Assembly: GCA_934045905.1 (NCBI GenBank)
Contig: OW203768.1
Coordinates: 35,741,060 to 35,805,059, forward strand
DNA length: 64,000 nt
From: Leuctra nigra
Lineage: Eukaryota; Arthropoda; Insecta; Plecoptera; Leuctridae
Direction of reading: 5' to 3'
Shown here: in pieces, positions 12,262 to 23,880 of the stretch
How the letters are laid out: the number at the start of each line of letters is the position of its first letter
Position numbering within the stretch: the stretch's first letter is position 1
Program-made: the position numbers and the translations under genes
Notes under the pieces: generated by a model
What the model saw: the letters and a program-made list of their open reading frames with translations, nothing else
What the model was told of the DNA's origin: nothing
Database searches by the model: none

Positions 12262-13579
12262 TGAGCGAGCGAAGCGAGCGTCTCCTTTTGGCTCTTTTGG
12301 CACGGACCTCTGTTTTTTTTTTTTTTTTTTTTTGTTTTTTTGTTTTTTGTTTTTGTTTTTGGCTGCTAATAGCCGATATACAGGTCGCACCGTTTCACCG
12401 ATCGATCTGAAATTTTGCACACATGTAAAACCAACCTTCTCTGTTTGCAGACCCAAATTTTTTGGAAATCCATTCATTGGTTCATTGGTAAAATAAATAT
12501 CTCCTGATAGGTTGAAAAATGAAAATGGTCTTCGATAAATCTCATCAAACTCATATTTTGCATGGTCATTAGGACCAACATTGTCTCTTATTTTACAAAT
12601 TTTCGTCCCAATCAGTTAAGAATGTATAAAATTATTGGCATTTTTAATAGCTGTCAGAAATGAAGTATTGAAAATGAATGCTTTTCTTCTTCAACTGAAT
12701 CTGATTTGCTTTAGGTACAAGAGTGTTTTAATGGTATGTACACTTTTAAGTTAAAAGCAGATACTTTTATGATGACAGAGTGGAACATATTTTAATATTT
12801 CAATATGGAACGTATTTCCAAACAAGTCATTTCGAGTATTCGTAAAACTAAGGACCTTGATTGACTTTTCGTAAAGTCGTGGTTCTGATGGCCGTGCTTC
12901 CTGTGCATCTACTAGGCTGGGTTTACATCCAGGTTAGTCGATATTTCAATAATTTTATTGAGTGGCGTCTGTTCTCTTCTTGTGATCACACGTCACTTCA
13001 AATCTATCCGGCATTTTGCTTATTTTCGTTGAAATGTTTGGCAATTTGGTTCTTTGGTTTCCCGCTTTTATAGCAAGTGAACATTATTTATCGAGAGTTT
13101 TTGTCAAAACATTGATATTTCATAATTGTCTTCTTCTACCTGTGGAAACGTTGGATTTATTCCGTTTCTGAGCTTCTGTCTAGCCCCGACATTTCCTTGA
13201 AGGTTGCTAATTTTTTTAAAGGTTTGATTTATTCAGTTCAAAACATTACATTAGGTTTGTTCGTCGGGGTGTTCTAACCTGCTCGGAGCAGGCGGAAGTA
13301 CGTCACTGAACAGTTTACTTATACCTATCCGTCGAGTTTTGATTCGAAATCCTTGCACCTAACATATTCAGTGACGTACTTCCGCCTGCTCCGAGCAGGT
13401 TAGAACACCCCGACGAACAAACCTAATGTCTTATTGTAATTGTGGAACGTTGGATTCAAACGTTTAATAACGTTAAAACGTTTAATAATGTTTTCTGTGT
13501 TAACGCATCTTCGGTTCTATGTTTGCGCACGTGTCCGGTGCTCGCTCATCAACGCGTTACTCAGAGCGTTTTCCTAGTT
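12262..13579 (+). repeat. GAGCGAGCGAAGCGAGCG repeat family, copy 2
   Basis: Same opening word, CGGACCTCTG followed by a T tract, same body and same closing words as copy 1, arranged in tandem with it. It lacks the ORF-bearing portion of copy 1 and is interrupted by a 170-bp MITE at 13254-13423, which copy 1 lacks at the matching place. Confidence 0.8.
13254..13423. mobile_element. Long-TIR MITE with TA target duplication
   Basis: Perfect terminal inverted repeats of about 56 bp begin GGTTTGTTCGTCGGGGTG and meet around a 58-bp centre. TA flanks both ends (13252-13253 and 13424-13425). The sister repeat copy at about 11115-11130 shows an approximate empty site (ACATTACGTTGTCTTATT). This fits a Tc1/mariner-type non-autonomous element; the superfamily is inferred from TA only. 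Confidence 0.85.
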
Positions 13580-14467
13580 ATTGTATTACGATACCGGTAT
13601 ATGTTGCTGATGTTGTTATTGTCAGTTGTGTAATCAATTTTTTGTTGTCGACTAAATATCATGATCCCACTGCTGTCCTGCGGTATGTTGTGTTACAGGA
13701 TGCATTCAGTTCAGAACATTCCTGTAGGAATGATGTGCATTTCCGATCGCTCAGTTTTCAAAGTGCAGTGAAAGTGTTTTGCTTGTAGTGTATAGCTATA
13801 GTGTATTATGCTATAGTGCATATAGTGTATAGCTATTTGCGTATAATCTGTTACCATATAATAATTCTATATTTTCAAATGTGTGGGTAGTCATACGTGA
13901 CTGATAGAATCTTTTCTCAAATATAGAGAAAGAAGATGGCCAATGCCACATATCTGAATAAACCATCAAGATCATCAGATAAATCAGAAGATATTTGCTT
14001 AGAACCAATCGAGGAACAAACCACCGACCACGATTCATGTGTATTTTGTAATATTATAAATTGACTAAAAATGACACCATAGTTAAAATCACAAAAAAAG
14101 GACTGCTGTCTCTCATCCAAGCTTGCAGGTTTTTCGTCGCCAAGCTTTATGATCCGACCAACAAGTTCAAGAAATATCACAATTCACTTAATTCATTACG
14201 ATGCAAGATAGCCGTCAACCTGCCTCAACCTGCCGTCATTTAAACAGCACGTGCGCCGAGTTGCGTGGCAGTGTCACACGTGGACCAGCTCACACGTGCA
14301 ATTCCCCGACGTGCGAAGTACGTTGCCATGGTGACATAGAAATTAACATTAGCTAATTAATTATCAAAAGCCCCATTTACACGGTGCAATTTCTTGTACA
14401 ACTTCTGTGGCACAGAGGTTCTGCTCGTGCGCAGTATCACTTTTGAGATGATAAAGGGAATCTGCAC
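13580..14467. other. Intergenic, nothing recognised
   Basis: No defined element. Near 14396-14503 a fold-back pair (ACAACTTCTGTGGCACAGAG and its near-complement) forms a hairpin of about 100 bp just before the CXC remnant. Confidence 0.4.
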
Positions 14468-14719
14468 ATGTGCAGAACTTCTGTGACACAGAAGTTGTTC
14501 ACGAAGAAACTCTCAAGTGGATTTCTCATGCCGGTGTACTTTGAGGGTCCGTCTGCAATGGCGATGCTGCAGCAGTTCTTCTGCAGCTGTAAATCTAAGA
14601 CAGACTGCAGCAAATCTGTCACATGTCCATGTTTCACAAATAATCTGGAGTGCACTGACGTGTGTCGGTGTACACGCGAGTGCTACAACCCTCACAACGC
14701 AGACGATCTTAGCGACTGA
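14468..14719 (+). pseudogene. Cysteine-rich CXC (tesmin/TSO1-like) domain remnant
   Basis: The C-terminal half of this 83-codon frame has regularly spaced cysteines: FFCSCKSKTDC, then CPCFTNNLEC, then CRCTRECYNP, ending in an acidic tail and TGA. This is the spacing of CXC domains, which bind DNA through zinc clusters in tesmin/TSO1 proteins and also occur in uncharacterised transposon-linked arthropod proteins. The first 12 or so codons lie in a hairpin repeat, so the true protein part begins around 14504 and its start is missing. It sits between the arms of the 9519-15824 composite, so it may be cargo or the end of the element's own gene. Alternative: chance cysteine richness, which I think unlikely. 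Confidence 0.55.
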
Positions 14720-14777
14720 TCCCCCTCTTCGTGTAAAATGTACACTTAAATCGTATGTATTTGCACTTATTTATTTA

Positions 14778-14933
14778 GGGCCGGTATAACCAAAGTTAAT
14801 CTGAGCCGGATTAACTAAATATTGGATTAAATTGGCGGCACAGCCAATCAGATACCTCAAAATGAGTGAAACAATTGAATTTAATCCAAAAGTTAGTTAA
14901 TCCAGCACAATTTAACTTTGGTTATTCCGGGCC
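14778..14933. mobile_element. PIF/Harbinger-like MITE
   Basis: Starts GGGCCGGTATAACCAAAG and ends with its near complement CTTTGGTTATTCCGGGCC; flanked by TTA on both sides (14775-14777, 14934-14936). Terminal GGGCC with a TTA duplication is typical of PIF/Harbinger elements. Confidence 0.85.
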
Positions 14934-14936
14934 TTA

Positions 14937-15235
14937 TAAATTAATATTTTAATTTAGACAATAATTAGGTTATAATTACAGGTAAAATATCACTCTATAA
15001 CTTATTTTACTTTCTGCTACATAGTGCATAAATAATGCACATTGTTAACGATGTCATTATATTATGTATGTATACCTACATACAGTGAGTGACAAAAACA
15101 TACAATGAAAAGATCACGTTTTTACTTTCGAGTAAACTTGTATGTATAAAGTAAAGTAATTGTGACTCAACTGTTTATTATAAAGGCTGTATTGTTAAGT
15201 TTATTATGACAGACTATAAAATCATAAAATGTGTC
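14937..15235. other. AT-rich spacer inside the composite
   Basis: No gene or recognised repeat before the right arm of the inverted repeat. Confidence 0.4.
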
Positions 15236-15824
15236 GAATGGTTATGGCTTCGAACCTTCCTAATTCCTAACGCGCACTATTGCGTAAATGTGTTTTGTCA
15301 GATCAGGCGCATGCGGGAGAAGAGAAGCCTTCCGCGAGAACCAAACTAAAAATACCATTTCACTAATTAGATCGCGTCCAATAAATCTGAAAAAAAAATC
15401 ACAAAACTTCATAGATATATACTCTTCATTTTCCACCTAAATAAATAATAGGTCATCGCGAGAAATTTTTCTCTAACGATTAAAATACAAACTAAGTGCG
15501 GTCAAAAAAATTGTATGTCTATGATAGATTTTAAATTGCATACAATCAAAACAAAAACATTTTGGCCAATGACATCTGCACCAATGTCTTCGCCAGTATG
15601 TTTTTGGTATCCTGTATTTTTTTCATAATTTTATTCCAATTACTTTCGTGGATATCGCATTGTATATCTGAAATAGTCGGGTTCCATAGTGGTAAATATT
15701 TTTTGTTTTTAATTTTTTGGGTGGCTTCCGGTGATTTTTTTTTGTTTTTTTTGAATGGTGGATGAGTTAGGTAGTAAATAACATTTGTGCAAATTTTCAG
15801 CTTATTATAAGACCGATGTGACAA
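15236..15824 (-). repeat. Right arm of long inverted repeat
   Basis: Reverse complement of 9519-10095, matching through the GGTATCCTGTATTTTTTTC and CCGATGTGACAA blocks. The homology fades inward of about 15290, where the left arm has GCGCTACGCC and this arm has GCGCATGCGG. Confidence 0.75.
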
Positions 15825-17069
15825 AAGTCGAATTTTAATTCTGTTGCTGCACGGCTAAAAGGCAAATAATCCAACACATAAAGTCTGCGGTTTACAACTT
15901 TTAAGTTAGGAACGTCCAATTTAAAGCCATTATATAAACTTGATGGTTGGGATTCTTGTCTTTCAGTGGACTTTTGACAAACTTCAAAGCTGTGAAATGC
16001 ACAATTATTCCCAAAAATAACCCATTTTTATTTCACCGCATACACAATTTAAAAAATTCCATTTCATCCACTTATGTGCACAAAAGGATTACAAAACGGA
16101 CGGGAAGCTCTATTAATAAATTCAAAATGTAGAACATACTTAAAAAATATATGAAGTCAACATAACGATACAATGTTACAACTATAATTACCTACAACGT
16201 CAGTTCTACCACAAAGAATAAAACTCTACCCTCAGTAATTTGCTCGCAATAATTCTCTCACTCAACGATTCGTTTTATTTCCGGACGGCAACGGTAATCC
16301 ATCTGGCTGGGTAAACAAGCAGATTTCCATGGAACTGGCACAAGACGTGTTACCCCAACCTCCGCCCGCACTGTTTCTCTTTGTTCATTCTTATTTCACC
16401 GACCTGCTATACATCGAGCCGACACGAAAATCAATATTTCATTTAGTTGAGTGGGAATCTATAGTTGTGTTGTTCGTATTCTGTTTGCCGAGAAGCAGAC
16501 GCTTCTACAGAATGCTCTTGTCTGATCCGTTTCGCTTCGCATTAATTTTCCCGCCTTTAGATGTTGGGTTTAGAGATCGACTTGGTTATTGAAACGGACA
16601 GCTTTGTATTCGATGGCACGTACCTTTTTTTGTCTTCATAATATTTTGAGATAATTACCTCGTCAAGCTAGTTAGGTTTTAATTGAAAAACGTTTATCTT
16701 CATAATATAAACACGTATTAACTTTGCTGAATTATACTGCACGTAAAGAAGGTTGTGGAAAACCTCTATAAATTGTTCTTGTTTATCATAGTTTTTTTCA
16801 TTTTGTACGTTGCTTCTGAATGACCCTATTAAAAGTTGCAGAAGTATAATGCATGTTGAGAACGTACTCAATGTAACCCCAGGGAAAATAAGTTTAGAAA
16901 ATAATCACATTTGGCCAGACGACTTCGTATAATATCACAGTTTTTGTCGTTCTTCCGTGGAACTTAGTTCTCAGATACTTTGCAGCTTCTTTTTATTTAC
17001 ATGACCGGTTATACAAACCATCAATCTTTTTACTCAAAAAGTATTCATATTCAAAGCTCAATAATATGA
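15825..17069. other. Intergenic, nothing recognised
   Basis: No identifiable repeat. An 87-codon ATG frame at 16329-16592 has near-neutral base composition but no recognisable motif; I do not call it. Confidence 0.4.
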
Positions 17070-17285
17070 TTATACTTTCTGCGATCCCATGGGATCATAA
17101 AGATGGAGATATATTACGTTTTCTTCATTCATATCCACTCCTAAGCCATCTATAAATGTCCCGGGCCGTTGTTTTATGGCAAGGTCGGGGGCGAAGTAGA
17201 ATGTACGGCAGCTCGGCACAAGGATGAAATCTGCCGTCATTATTTCTGTGTAACCAACTGGATAAATTACGAGAAAACATGCCAA
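17070..17285 (-). CDS. Unassigned exon-like ORF
   Basis: A 71-codon frame with protein-like composition (segments TADFILVPSCRTFYFAPDL and FIDGLGVDMNEENVIYLHLY) and higher GC than its surroundings. Two acceptor-like sites lie within its 5' part (ATTTATCCAG, TTACACAG), and it ends either at TAA or at a weak donor, AAA|GTATAA. It could be the terminal exon of an unlisted gene or an old domesticated fragment. I do not recognise the family. Confidence 0.28.
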   Translation of the reverse strand: MACFLVIYPVGYTEIMTADFILVPSCRTFYFAPDLAIKQRPGTFIDGLGVDMNEENVIYLHLYDPMGSQKV

Positions 17286-19073
17286 TTCAAATAATACATT
17301 TTGTTTGGGATCTATAGGGCACTAGCCAAACTTTTTCCCGCTATTGTGCTGCAGCGCTGCCATCGGGAGTGAGTAAGAAGTGTGAAGTAAGCTTTGAAGT
17401 AAGCTGTTCGTGCCACTCAAAATTAAAACTCGCGAAACTTTATTTTGACAGGCGTAAGAAGATGTACTTACTGTTTAGATACATATATTTTTTACTCTAG
17501 TATAATAAAACGTGTAAAAATAAGAAGATAGTGCAATATCTTAAGCAAATTCGATTTCAATCTGAAGCGACACCCTCTCAATTGTTTTAATAGAAAGTTA
17601 CAAAATTCCATTGTGCCGTGAGTCAGTTCAAGAAAGCACTGGAAACAAAAATATTTCTGTGAGCTGTCATTATATGATCAAAATATTGTTATTACACTAT
17701 CATTTCTAATAATTATCCACTCTTTCGGTAAATAACCAAATATCAACATTAATTCTTATAATATAACATGAAAATACGGAGTGTGGGGTAAGAAATACGT
17801 TGATTTGAAAAGCACAGCCTCGACGCTAGCGCCAAAGTGGCCGATCCTGTCGTCCTAGCTTGGCATCGCCCCATTGAAGCTTGTCAAAAGTGAAGACATC
17901 GAAACAGACGAAGAATGTACTGTATTGATCATCATTATTATCGAAATATGTTTTGCCATCATTCTACTTACTGATTCTATGGATGCATAGAACATTTTGA
18001 ATGTTAATTGAGGGAAATATGAGTAAATAAAATTTCTATTTAAAACAATGTTTGTAAGTTACAAATAAATATATCACCATGTTTATGATATAAATGGTCA
18101 AGCCACCCTCAGAGACCCGTAAAATAAACGTAAGTTTTGTTTCATTTAAATAAAAATATTACCAATAACATGTCACTGATAACATATTAATATTAATCAA
18201 TTCTTTTGTGTGTCCATGTCACGACGAAACATGTTGCATACACAAAACATGTAACGAAATCTTCCTTAGTCAAGATCAATTAAAATAAACTGGTTAATAT
18301 AACTTTTATTTTACGTACCTTATCAGCACAAAGCAAGGATGTTAACACATGTCATCGTACGTGACGTAATATGTATAGAGTTCCCACAGAGTGTTTGTTT
18401 GTGAGGCCAAACCACGCAGTCTAGCTAAGACTGACTAGATGCTATAGGCGTCTCGATGGCTGGGTTAGACGTCGCGACGCCTGCGCCCCACCGACGACCA
18501 CCCCTTTCCTGGCACCCAAGGCACTTCATCGACTAGGAACCAGGCAGACGGGCAGGCGCTTAAAATATCAATTACACACGCCTCCCCAGGCTTGTGCTTT
18601 GCTTCTTGCTCTTATCAGTGTGAAGCTAGCAGCATGCTCGTTATTCAGGATGTAATGATGACATTAAGTTCCTTTAATTACAGATGTGGCCTAGTTAATT
18701 AGGAGTTATTTAATAAGTTTCAAATGTAACTATCTAGGGTACTGAAAATAGAATAAAAAAGTGTCAGCTCACTTATAAAGAGTCGGCATACAATCAATAT
18801 TTAATAATATTTGCTTGTGAAAAAGTATTACAGTCTCAACAAATAACAAGTAGTTTTGAAAGCCACGTAAAACAATCAATCCCTTGAATACTTTCAAATT
18901 TTTAGCGGATAAAATATTTTAGTTTTGTAAGATTGGCATTTGTTCTTAGGTTCTTACTTCATATTGTCGTGATTCGTGAAGTGAAGGAAATAGTGAGGTT
19001 ATGAAGTCTGTCTAAAATGTTAGGGTGATTACTACCTAGATTCGTAATCATCTTTATGATAGAGTAACTTAAA
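17286..19073. other. Intergenic upstream of TMEM223
   Basis: Mostly AT-rich, with a GC-richer patch at about 18400-18640 (CGTCGCGACGCCTGCGCC). No TATA-type promoter could be assigned. TMEM223's 5' UTR and promoter must lie in the last few hundred bases. Confidence 0.4.
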
Positions 19074-19596
19074 ATGAATTGCGTGTCTGTTATAGCGTGT
19101 AGGTATAGACTATCGTTTGCCAAAGTACCTGTGTTATCATATTGTCATTCATGGTCTGGCAGAAAAGTTCTTACAAACTCTCCTACAAACCTGCGATTCC
19201 TTTACACAGAACCGAGATTTCGCTTTCAAGGCTTATTGACATATTGGCTTAAGAAACCTAGTTTTCAGCTTTCATGGAGCTTATTCAGATGTCGTAGGGA
19301 ACTTGTGGCCGGTACTAGTACTATAGCTCGTAAATATTCAGCACTTAGTGTCAATACGAATGTTGTGAAGGACGTTATTTTGTTTCGGTATGAAAATCCG
19401 AAGTTTTACACCATTCTCAACATCTTTGCCTTCTGTCAATTCTTTTTCTGGGCTTATTTATCTCATTTTGCATACACATCTCTAAAAGATGCACCAGTCA
19501 ACTGTGAAAATCAAGATGAACTTGCATGGTGGCGTAAAATTAACCTCGGGGAAAACAAATACAGAAATGCACTTACTGTCATTTGCTTTTTAATTG
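19074..19596 (+). CDS. TMEM223: TMEM223 coding exon 1
   Basis: Residues 1-174 plus one base; presequence, first membrane helix and start of the second. Donor G|GTAAGT. Confidence 0.9.
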
Positions 19597-20130
19597 GTAA
19601 GTATTAGAAAATAAAGTATAGGTACGTTATTTATTTTATAATACAAATTCGGTACTAATTATGCTTTTGTTACAGGTTATGGAATTTTAGCATCAGCGTG
19701 GGCATTTACTCTGAAGTCTGTACGGTTTTTAATTCTTCGAAAGGGAGGAGAAAGCGTCACATTTGTTACTTATGGGCCATTTGGAAAGAATCGTATGACG
19801 ACTGTTCCTATCAAAAAGGTGAAACTATGCTTTTTTCTGTCGAAATGTATAGTAGTACTACTACTGTGAATGTGCCCTGATAGAAAACTCACATGGCAGT
19901 GGCACTTATTGTTAAAAACTGCTATGAACTTTCATCAACACTTTATTTTCAATAGTGATACATTCTCGTTGCAGGTGAGCTGCCAAGAGGCACGACACGC
20001 AGCCAAAGTGCAGCTTCCGATCAAAGTGCAGGGCTCTTATCTGTACTACATTCTCGACATGAGAGGAGAATTCACAAACTCTCAGCTCTTCGACTACTCG
20101 GCAGGGCTGAAAAGAACATTCAAAGAATAG
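19074..20130 (+). CDS. TMEM223: Transmembrane protein 223, mitochondrial
   Basis: Three coding exons (19074-19596, 19676-19818, 19975-20130) join in phase with GT..AG introns to a 273-residue protein. Residues 1-60 are rich in Arg, Ser and aromatic residues and poor in acidic ones, as expected for a mitochondrial presequence. Two hydrophobic helices lie at about 111-135 and 166-190, and the soluble C-terminus carries the family pattern of aromatic and Gly/Pro residues (VTYGPFG, QLFDYSAGLKR). TMEM223 is an inner-membrane protein that assists cytochrome c oxidase (complex IV) assembly in human cells; function here is by homology. The ATG in the context AAAATGAATTGC is the first in frame. Both introns are short (79 and 156 bp), unlike the transposon-filled introns of the neighbours. 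A hAT MITE follows 27 bp after the stop and may be in the 3' UTR. Confidence 0.9.
19676..19818 (+). CDS. TMEM223: TMEM223 coding exon 2
   Basis: Acceptor TTGTTACAG; completes the split Gly codon and finishes the second membrane helix; ends AAAAAG|GTGAAA. Confidence 0.9.
19975..20130 (+). CDS. TMEM223: TMEM223 coding exon 3
   Basis: Acceptor TCGTTGCAG; 51 residues and TAG. Begins GTGAGC, so the donor-like GTGAGC here is exon sequence. Confidence 0.88.
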   Translation: MSCQEARHAAKVQLPIKVQGSYLYYILDMRGEFTNSQLFDYSAGLKRTFKE

Positions 20131-20157
20131 TGGGCTATCTCGGCAGAAATAGTAGTA

Positions 20158-20481
20158 CAGGGGTCAGCAACTTGCGGCTCTTTATAATTTAAACACAGAT
20201 CTGGAATCGAAAAATTCAAAGAAAAAAATGCTCTGCGGGGCAACAATTGGAAGGTTGTTTGATTCAATTTGTCAATTTTAAAGCCCTTTTAAATTGTTGG
20301 AATTATAAAATAAATGTCATGCGGGGCAACAACTGGAGGGCTTCGTCAAAATAAACTAGTCTTCAATGTATTATTTTCAGTGGTTTAAATTTGATTGCCT
20401 CTACTGTGGCTCCCATTACTATCAAAATAGGTAAATTTTTTGAAAATTGGCTCCTTGACCAAAAAAGGTTGACGACCCCTG
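20158..20481. mobile_element. hAT-type MITE
   Basis: Ends CAGGGGTCAGCAAC and GTTGACGACCCCTG, the CAGGGGTC-type terminus of hAT elements. Flanking octamers TAGTAGTA and TAGTACCT agree at the first five bases only, so the target duplication is decayed or partly coincidental. A duplicated GCGGGGCAACAA phrase lies inside. No transposase. Confidence 0.78.
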
Positions 20482-20489
20482 TAGTACCT

Positions 20490-21266
20490 ATTTGATCCAA
20501 TTCAATTCAGTGTTTTTAGTTTTACCTTCACAAAACTAGGTAGGTAGGTATGTAGTTTAAGTAGGTACGTTTGACAAATAAATAATTTGACGCTAATAAT
20601 CAAGCTGTTAAGACGGCTCTTCAAAGTGCTAATTTAGCCTATAAATGGGTAGTGTTACCAATTTAAATTTTACTAACGCAAAAATTGAGATAATTTCGTT
20701 CTCTTTGCGGCAGAATAGTATTGAAATAATGGCCCATGTTTCAGTGTTGCTATTTGTCTTAATGGCGTTCACAACTTTATCCCCAAGTACCCAAAACAAC
20801 CCCTAAATTTAAGAAAAAAGCAATGATGTTCAGTAATATATTGTGCCTTTCACAGAGCGAATAAAAATATTTCAAAAACATACCTACAAAGCTCTATCTT
20901 TTGGGTATCTACATACAAAAAATCAGATCAATTGGATGCATAATGACGAAGAAAACTTCTTAATAAGATTCGATTATTTTGGAGTGGAAATCTTACTTCC
21001 AGCACCTATAGTGGAAGGGGGGATTTTGGTTCGCTTACAATCTCGAGCGCCTGTCACATTAAATCATTCTGCGTACGTGACATTTTCTGAATGAGCGTTG
21101 TTTATCACTTTGCAACTCGGCTCGCTGCTAAATTCCAAGTATCATTGGTAATATTATCTCATCATGGACTTTCAACTCTCTTATATGATTTTAGTGTTGA
21201 AACCACAAAGTTTGTACGCGTTTTCAATTAAAACTAAAAAATGTAATTACTGTAGTTGTATTATAC
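20490..21266. other. Intergenic, nothing recognised
   Basis: AT-rich; no gene. AATAAA words near 20575 could serve TMEM223 polyadenylation but this is not decidable from sequence. Confidence 0.35.
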
Positions 21267-21687
21267 CTACGATCACCACACTTTACAGGGATCGGAAACT
21301 GTCTGACTAGCTGGCCATGTGCTTGGTCACCTTGAACACAACAATCATAGAACAGGCGGCTGTGATGTCAATCTCGTTACACATGTCTTTATCTCCCGCC
21401 AGAACATAATTCAAATATTCGACAATGCGCTATCATCTTTAGCAGCGGCAAGTTTGAGAAGCTCTTTCAAACCTGGCGGCAATTGTGTAAATCAAATTAA
21501 AACACTCCAAAATCGTACTTTTTTTAAATTTCGCGGGTCACCGGCCGGAAGTAAACGGGTGCAGGAAGTCATCAGGTGCAAATCGGCGGCCCAAGCACTG
21601 GGCCGCCATCATTTAGCATTGGTCTTATGGGAGTGACGTCACTATACGCAGACAGTTTCCGATCCCTGTAAAGTGTGGTGATCGTAG
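21267..21687. mobile_element. MITE with perfect 39-bp inverted ends
   Basis: Both ends are exact inverted copies over 39 bp, starting CTACGATCACCACACTTTAC. A 7-bp direct repeat ATTATAC flanks it (21260-21266, 21688-21694). There is no transposase. A 7-bp duplication does not match the commonest superfamilies. Confidence 0.88.
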
Positions 21688-21694
21688 ATTATAC

Positions 21695-22158
21695 CTGGAT
21701 ACGTTGATTTGATTTCTTAACTCCTTATGTTGTAGAGAAAACGGTTTAAAACGATTTTTCAGACGTTTTCCTAGGGGGGGGGGGGGGGGTAGGAGATTTG
21801 CAAATCAAAATAGAGAGAGTGCACAACTATATAAGGATTTACTTTTTTATAACCTGAATTGAATTTGATGTTATTGTGAATTCACCTGTCGGAGGCAGGA
21901 CGGCTAATGTAGGGCTACATAGGTGTCCTCTTGAGCCTTGTACAAGTGTGATTATGACAGTGAAAATGGATGAGGTAGAGCACAAACAACATAGGTAATT
22001 ACAAGAATCACTTTGTTCCAATAGTTCGAGTCGGGTTGTTACCATTATTACCTATACATATGGTGGGTGGGTAAGATATAGATTATAGAGTAAAAACATA
22101 AGCACAAGAATAATTTTGTTCCGACAGTTTGTGTCGGGTTGTTATAAATTATGATTAT
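21695..22158. other. Intergenic with poly-G tract
   Basis: Contains a G homopolymer at about 21774-21789. No gene recognised. Confidence 0.4.
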
Positions 22159-23045
22159 TGAGCGAGCGAAGCGAGTGACTCGGACCTCTGTTATTTTGTG
22201 TTTTTTTCTGTTACTGAGGCTATATACACTATAGGTCACAGTTATTTTTCAATCGAGCTGAAATTTTGCACTCGTTCGGACTTTTTATGGGCGTTGCTGA
22301 CCCAAATTTTTTTGAAATCCGTTCATTGGTTTACATTTAAATAAATATCTCCTTATAGGTTGAAAAATGAATTGTCTTCCATAAATCGGATCAAACTCAC
22401 ATTTTGCATGGTAATTAATACCAACATTGTCTCTTATTTCACACATTTTCAGCCCAATCAGTTAAGAACGTTTGCACTTATTGACATTTTAATATCTGTC
22501 AGAAATGAAGTATCGAACGAAATGAATGTTTTCCACTTCAACTGAATCTGATTTGCTTTAGGTACACCCAACAAATCATAAAACGGTATTTGAACGAAAC
22601 GGATTAGCTGCTGGTCTGGTTCCTTGACAATCAATCCTTGTTATTATCAATGAAATCAGAGCTCAACTACTAGAGGTATAATGACGAGTTAGCGTCAACT
22701 TCATCAGATGATGCCTTCACATTTTTTTAGCCAATCAATTTCTTTCAAATACCGTTTTATCATTTGTTGAGTGTACCAGGGTGCTTATAGATGCTATTAT
22801 CAAGTTTCGATGAAAAGCATACTTTGTTGTTGATTGAGTGGATCATATTTCAATTCAATATGGATGTATATGTTTTCTGTGCGTTTGGTACGGAATTCCG
22901 GTTAGAGAATTTGTACGTTCCCGTGCTCGCTATTTTTTTTATTTTGTATTTTATTTTACATTATTATCCCGTAGACTAGTACATACTACCATTATGGGTA
23001 CCGTCACTGAGCGTTTTCCTAGTTATTATTGTTCAGCGAGCGACT
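22159..23045 (+). repeat. GAGCGAGCGAAGCGAGCG repeat family, copy 3 (interrupted)
   Basis: Carries the opening word, ATTTTGCACTCGTTCGG, GCATGGTAATTAATACCAACATTG and the closing ACTGAGCGTTTTCCTAGTT. A TA-flanked MITE sits at the conserved TTTAGGTAC site (22565-22775). Confidence 0.75.
22565..22775. mobile_element. TA-flanked MITE, copy a
   Basis: Inverted ends CACCCAACAAATCATAAAAC and GTTTTATCATTTGTTGAGTG, flanked by TA at 22563-22564 and 22776-22777. A second copy lies at 34947-35155. The uninterrupted site survives in copies 1 and 2 of the host repeat (TTTAGGTACAAGAGTG), confirming the boundaries. Tc1/mariner type inferred. Confidence 0.9.
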
Positions 23046-23880
23046 CAGGCGCGTCAAAAAGGATCAACACACTCAAGAAATTATAACGCTCGGTATTACA
23101 TGAAAATAAATACCATTAGACAAACTTTTCCACAAACATCCAATTTTTCCATAAGGCGATAATCGATAGTAAGAGAAATTTAGAAGTAATTTGAAGAATT
23201 TCTATGAAAACATCGACCAAAATGTGTGTTTAAATCGCGTTTAAATGCACTAAATTATGCAGTGAAATTCAAAAATTTCCAGGGCCTGGGAGGCCTACCC
23301 GCGAGATGCTCTGGTGCCCTCCCCTTGATATAATCAGATGCTATTTGACACTATACTACACAAATCCACAGGCGACGCAGCAGGATTGACAATAATTGAA
23401 AAAGTGTCATAAAATATTTAAACATTTACACAAAAAGATGCAATTATATAAATATTTTTACGGTACAGGCAATTAAGAAAGTAAGGGGGTCCCAAAAAAT
23501 ATGTTGCAGGGGGGGGGCTGAAGTTACGCCACTATCCATATTAACGAAACGGCATTGTTTCTTAGAGATGAAATATTATTTTGTCTAGCATTGTTGAGTG
23601 GAATCGTTGGTTGTTTATAGTCATACGCCGGGTTCACACCGTAATTAATTGTACAACGGAACGTTGTTCCTATCATTAGCCAATCACAAGCAAGGTATTG
23701 TTGGTGTCTACGATTTTTCTCCGTGGCTAAAAATAAAATTAAAGTAATGTGAACCCACCCACTACTCATTTTTGCTTGGAGCAGCACAGAGATAAGTAAA
23801 GTAACATAATCTCAAGGACCAATAGAAATAAATTGAGATTTCTATCAGAATTGTCAATACCTGTTATATATTTTTTTTAA
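23046..23880. other. Intergenic, nothing recognised
   Basis: AT-rich, with a G run at about 23510-23517. No gene. Confidence 0.4.

Noticed and set aside
16329..16592. 87-codon plus-strand ORF
   Set aside because: No recognisable motif, no splice context and no neighbour support; cannot be told from chance.
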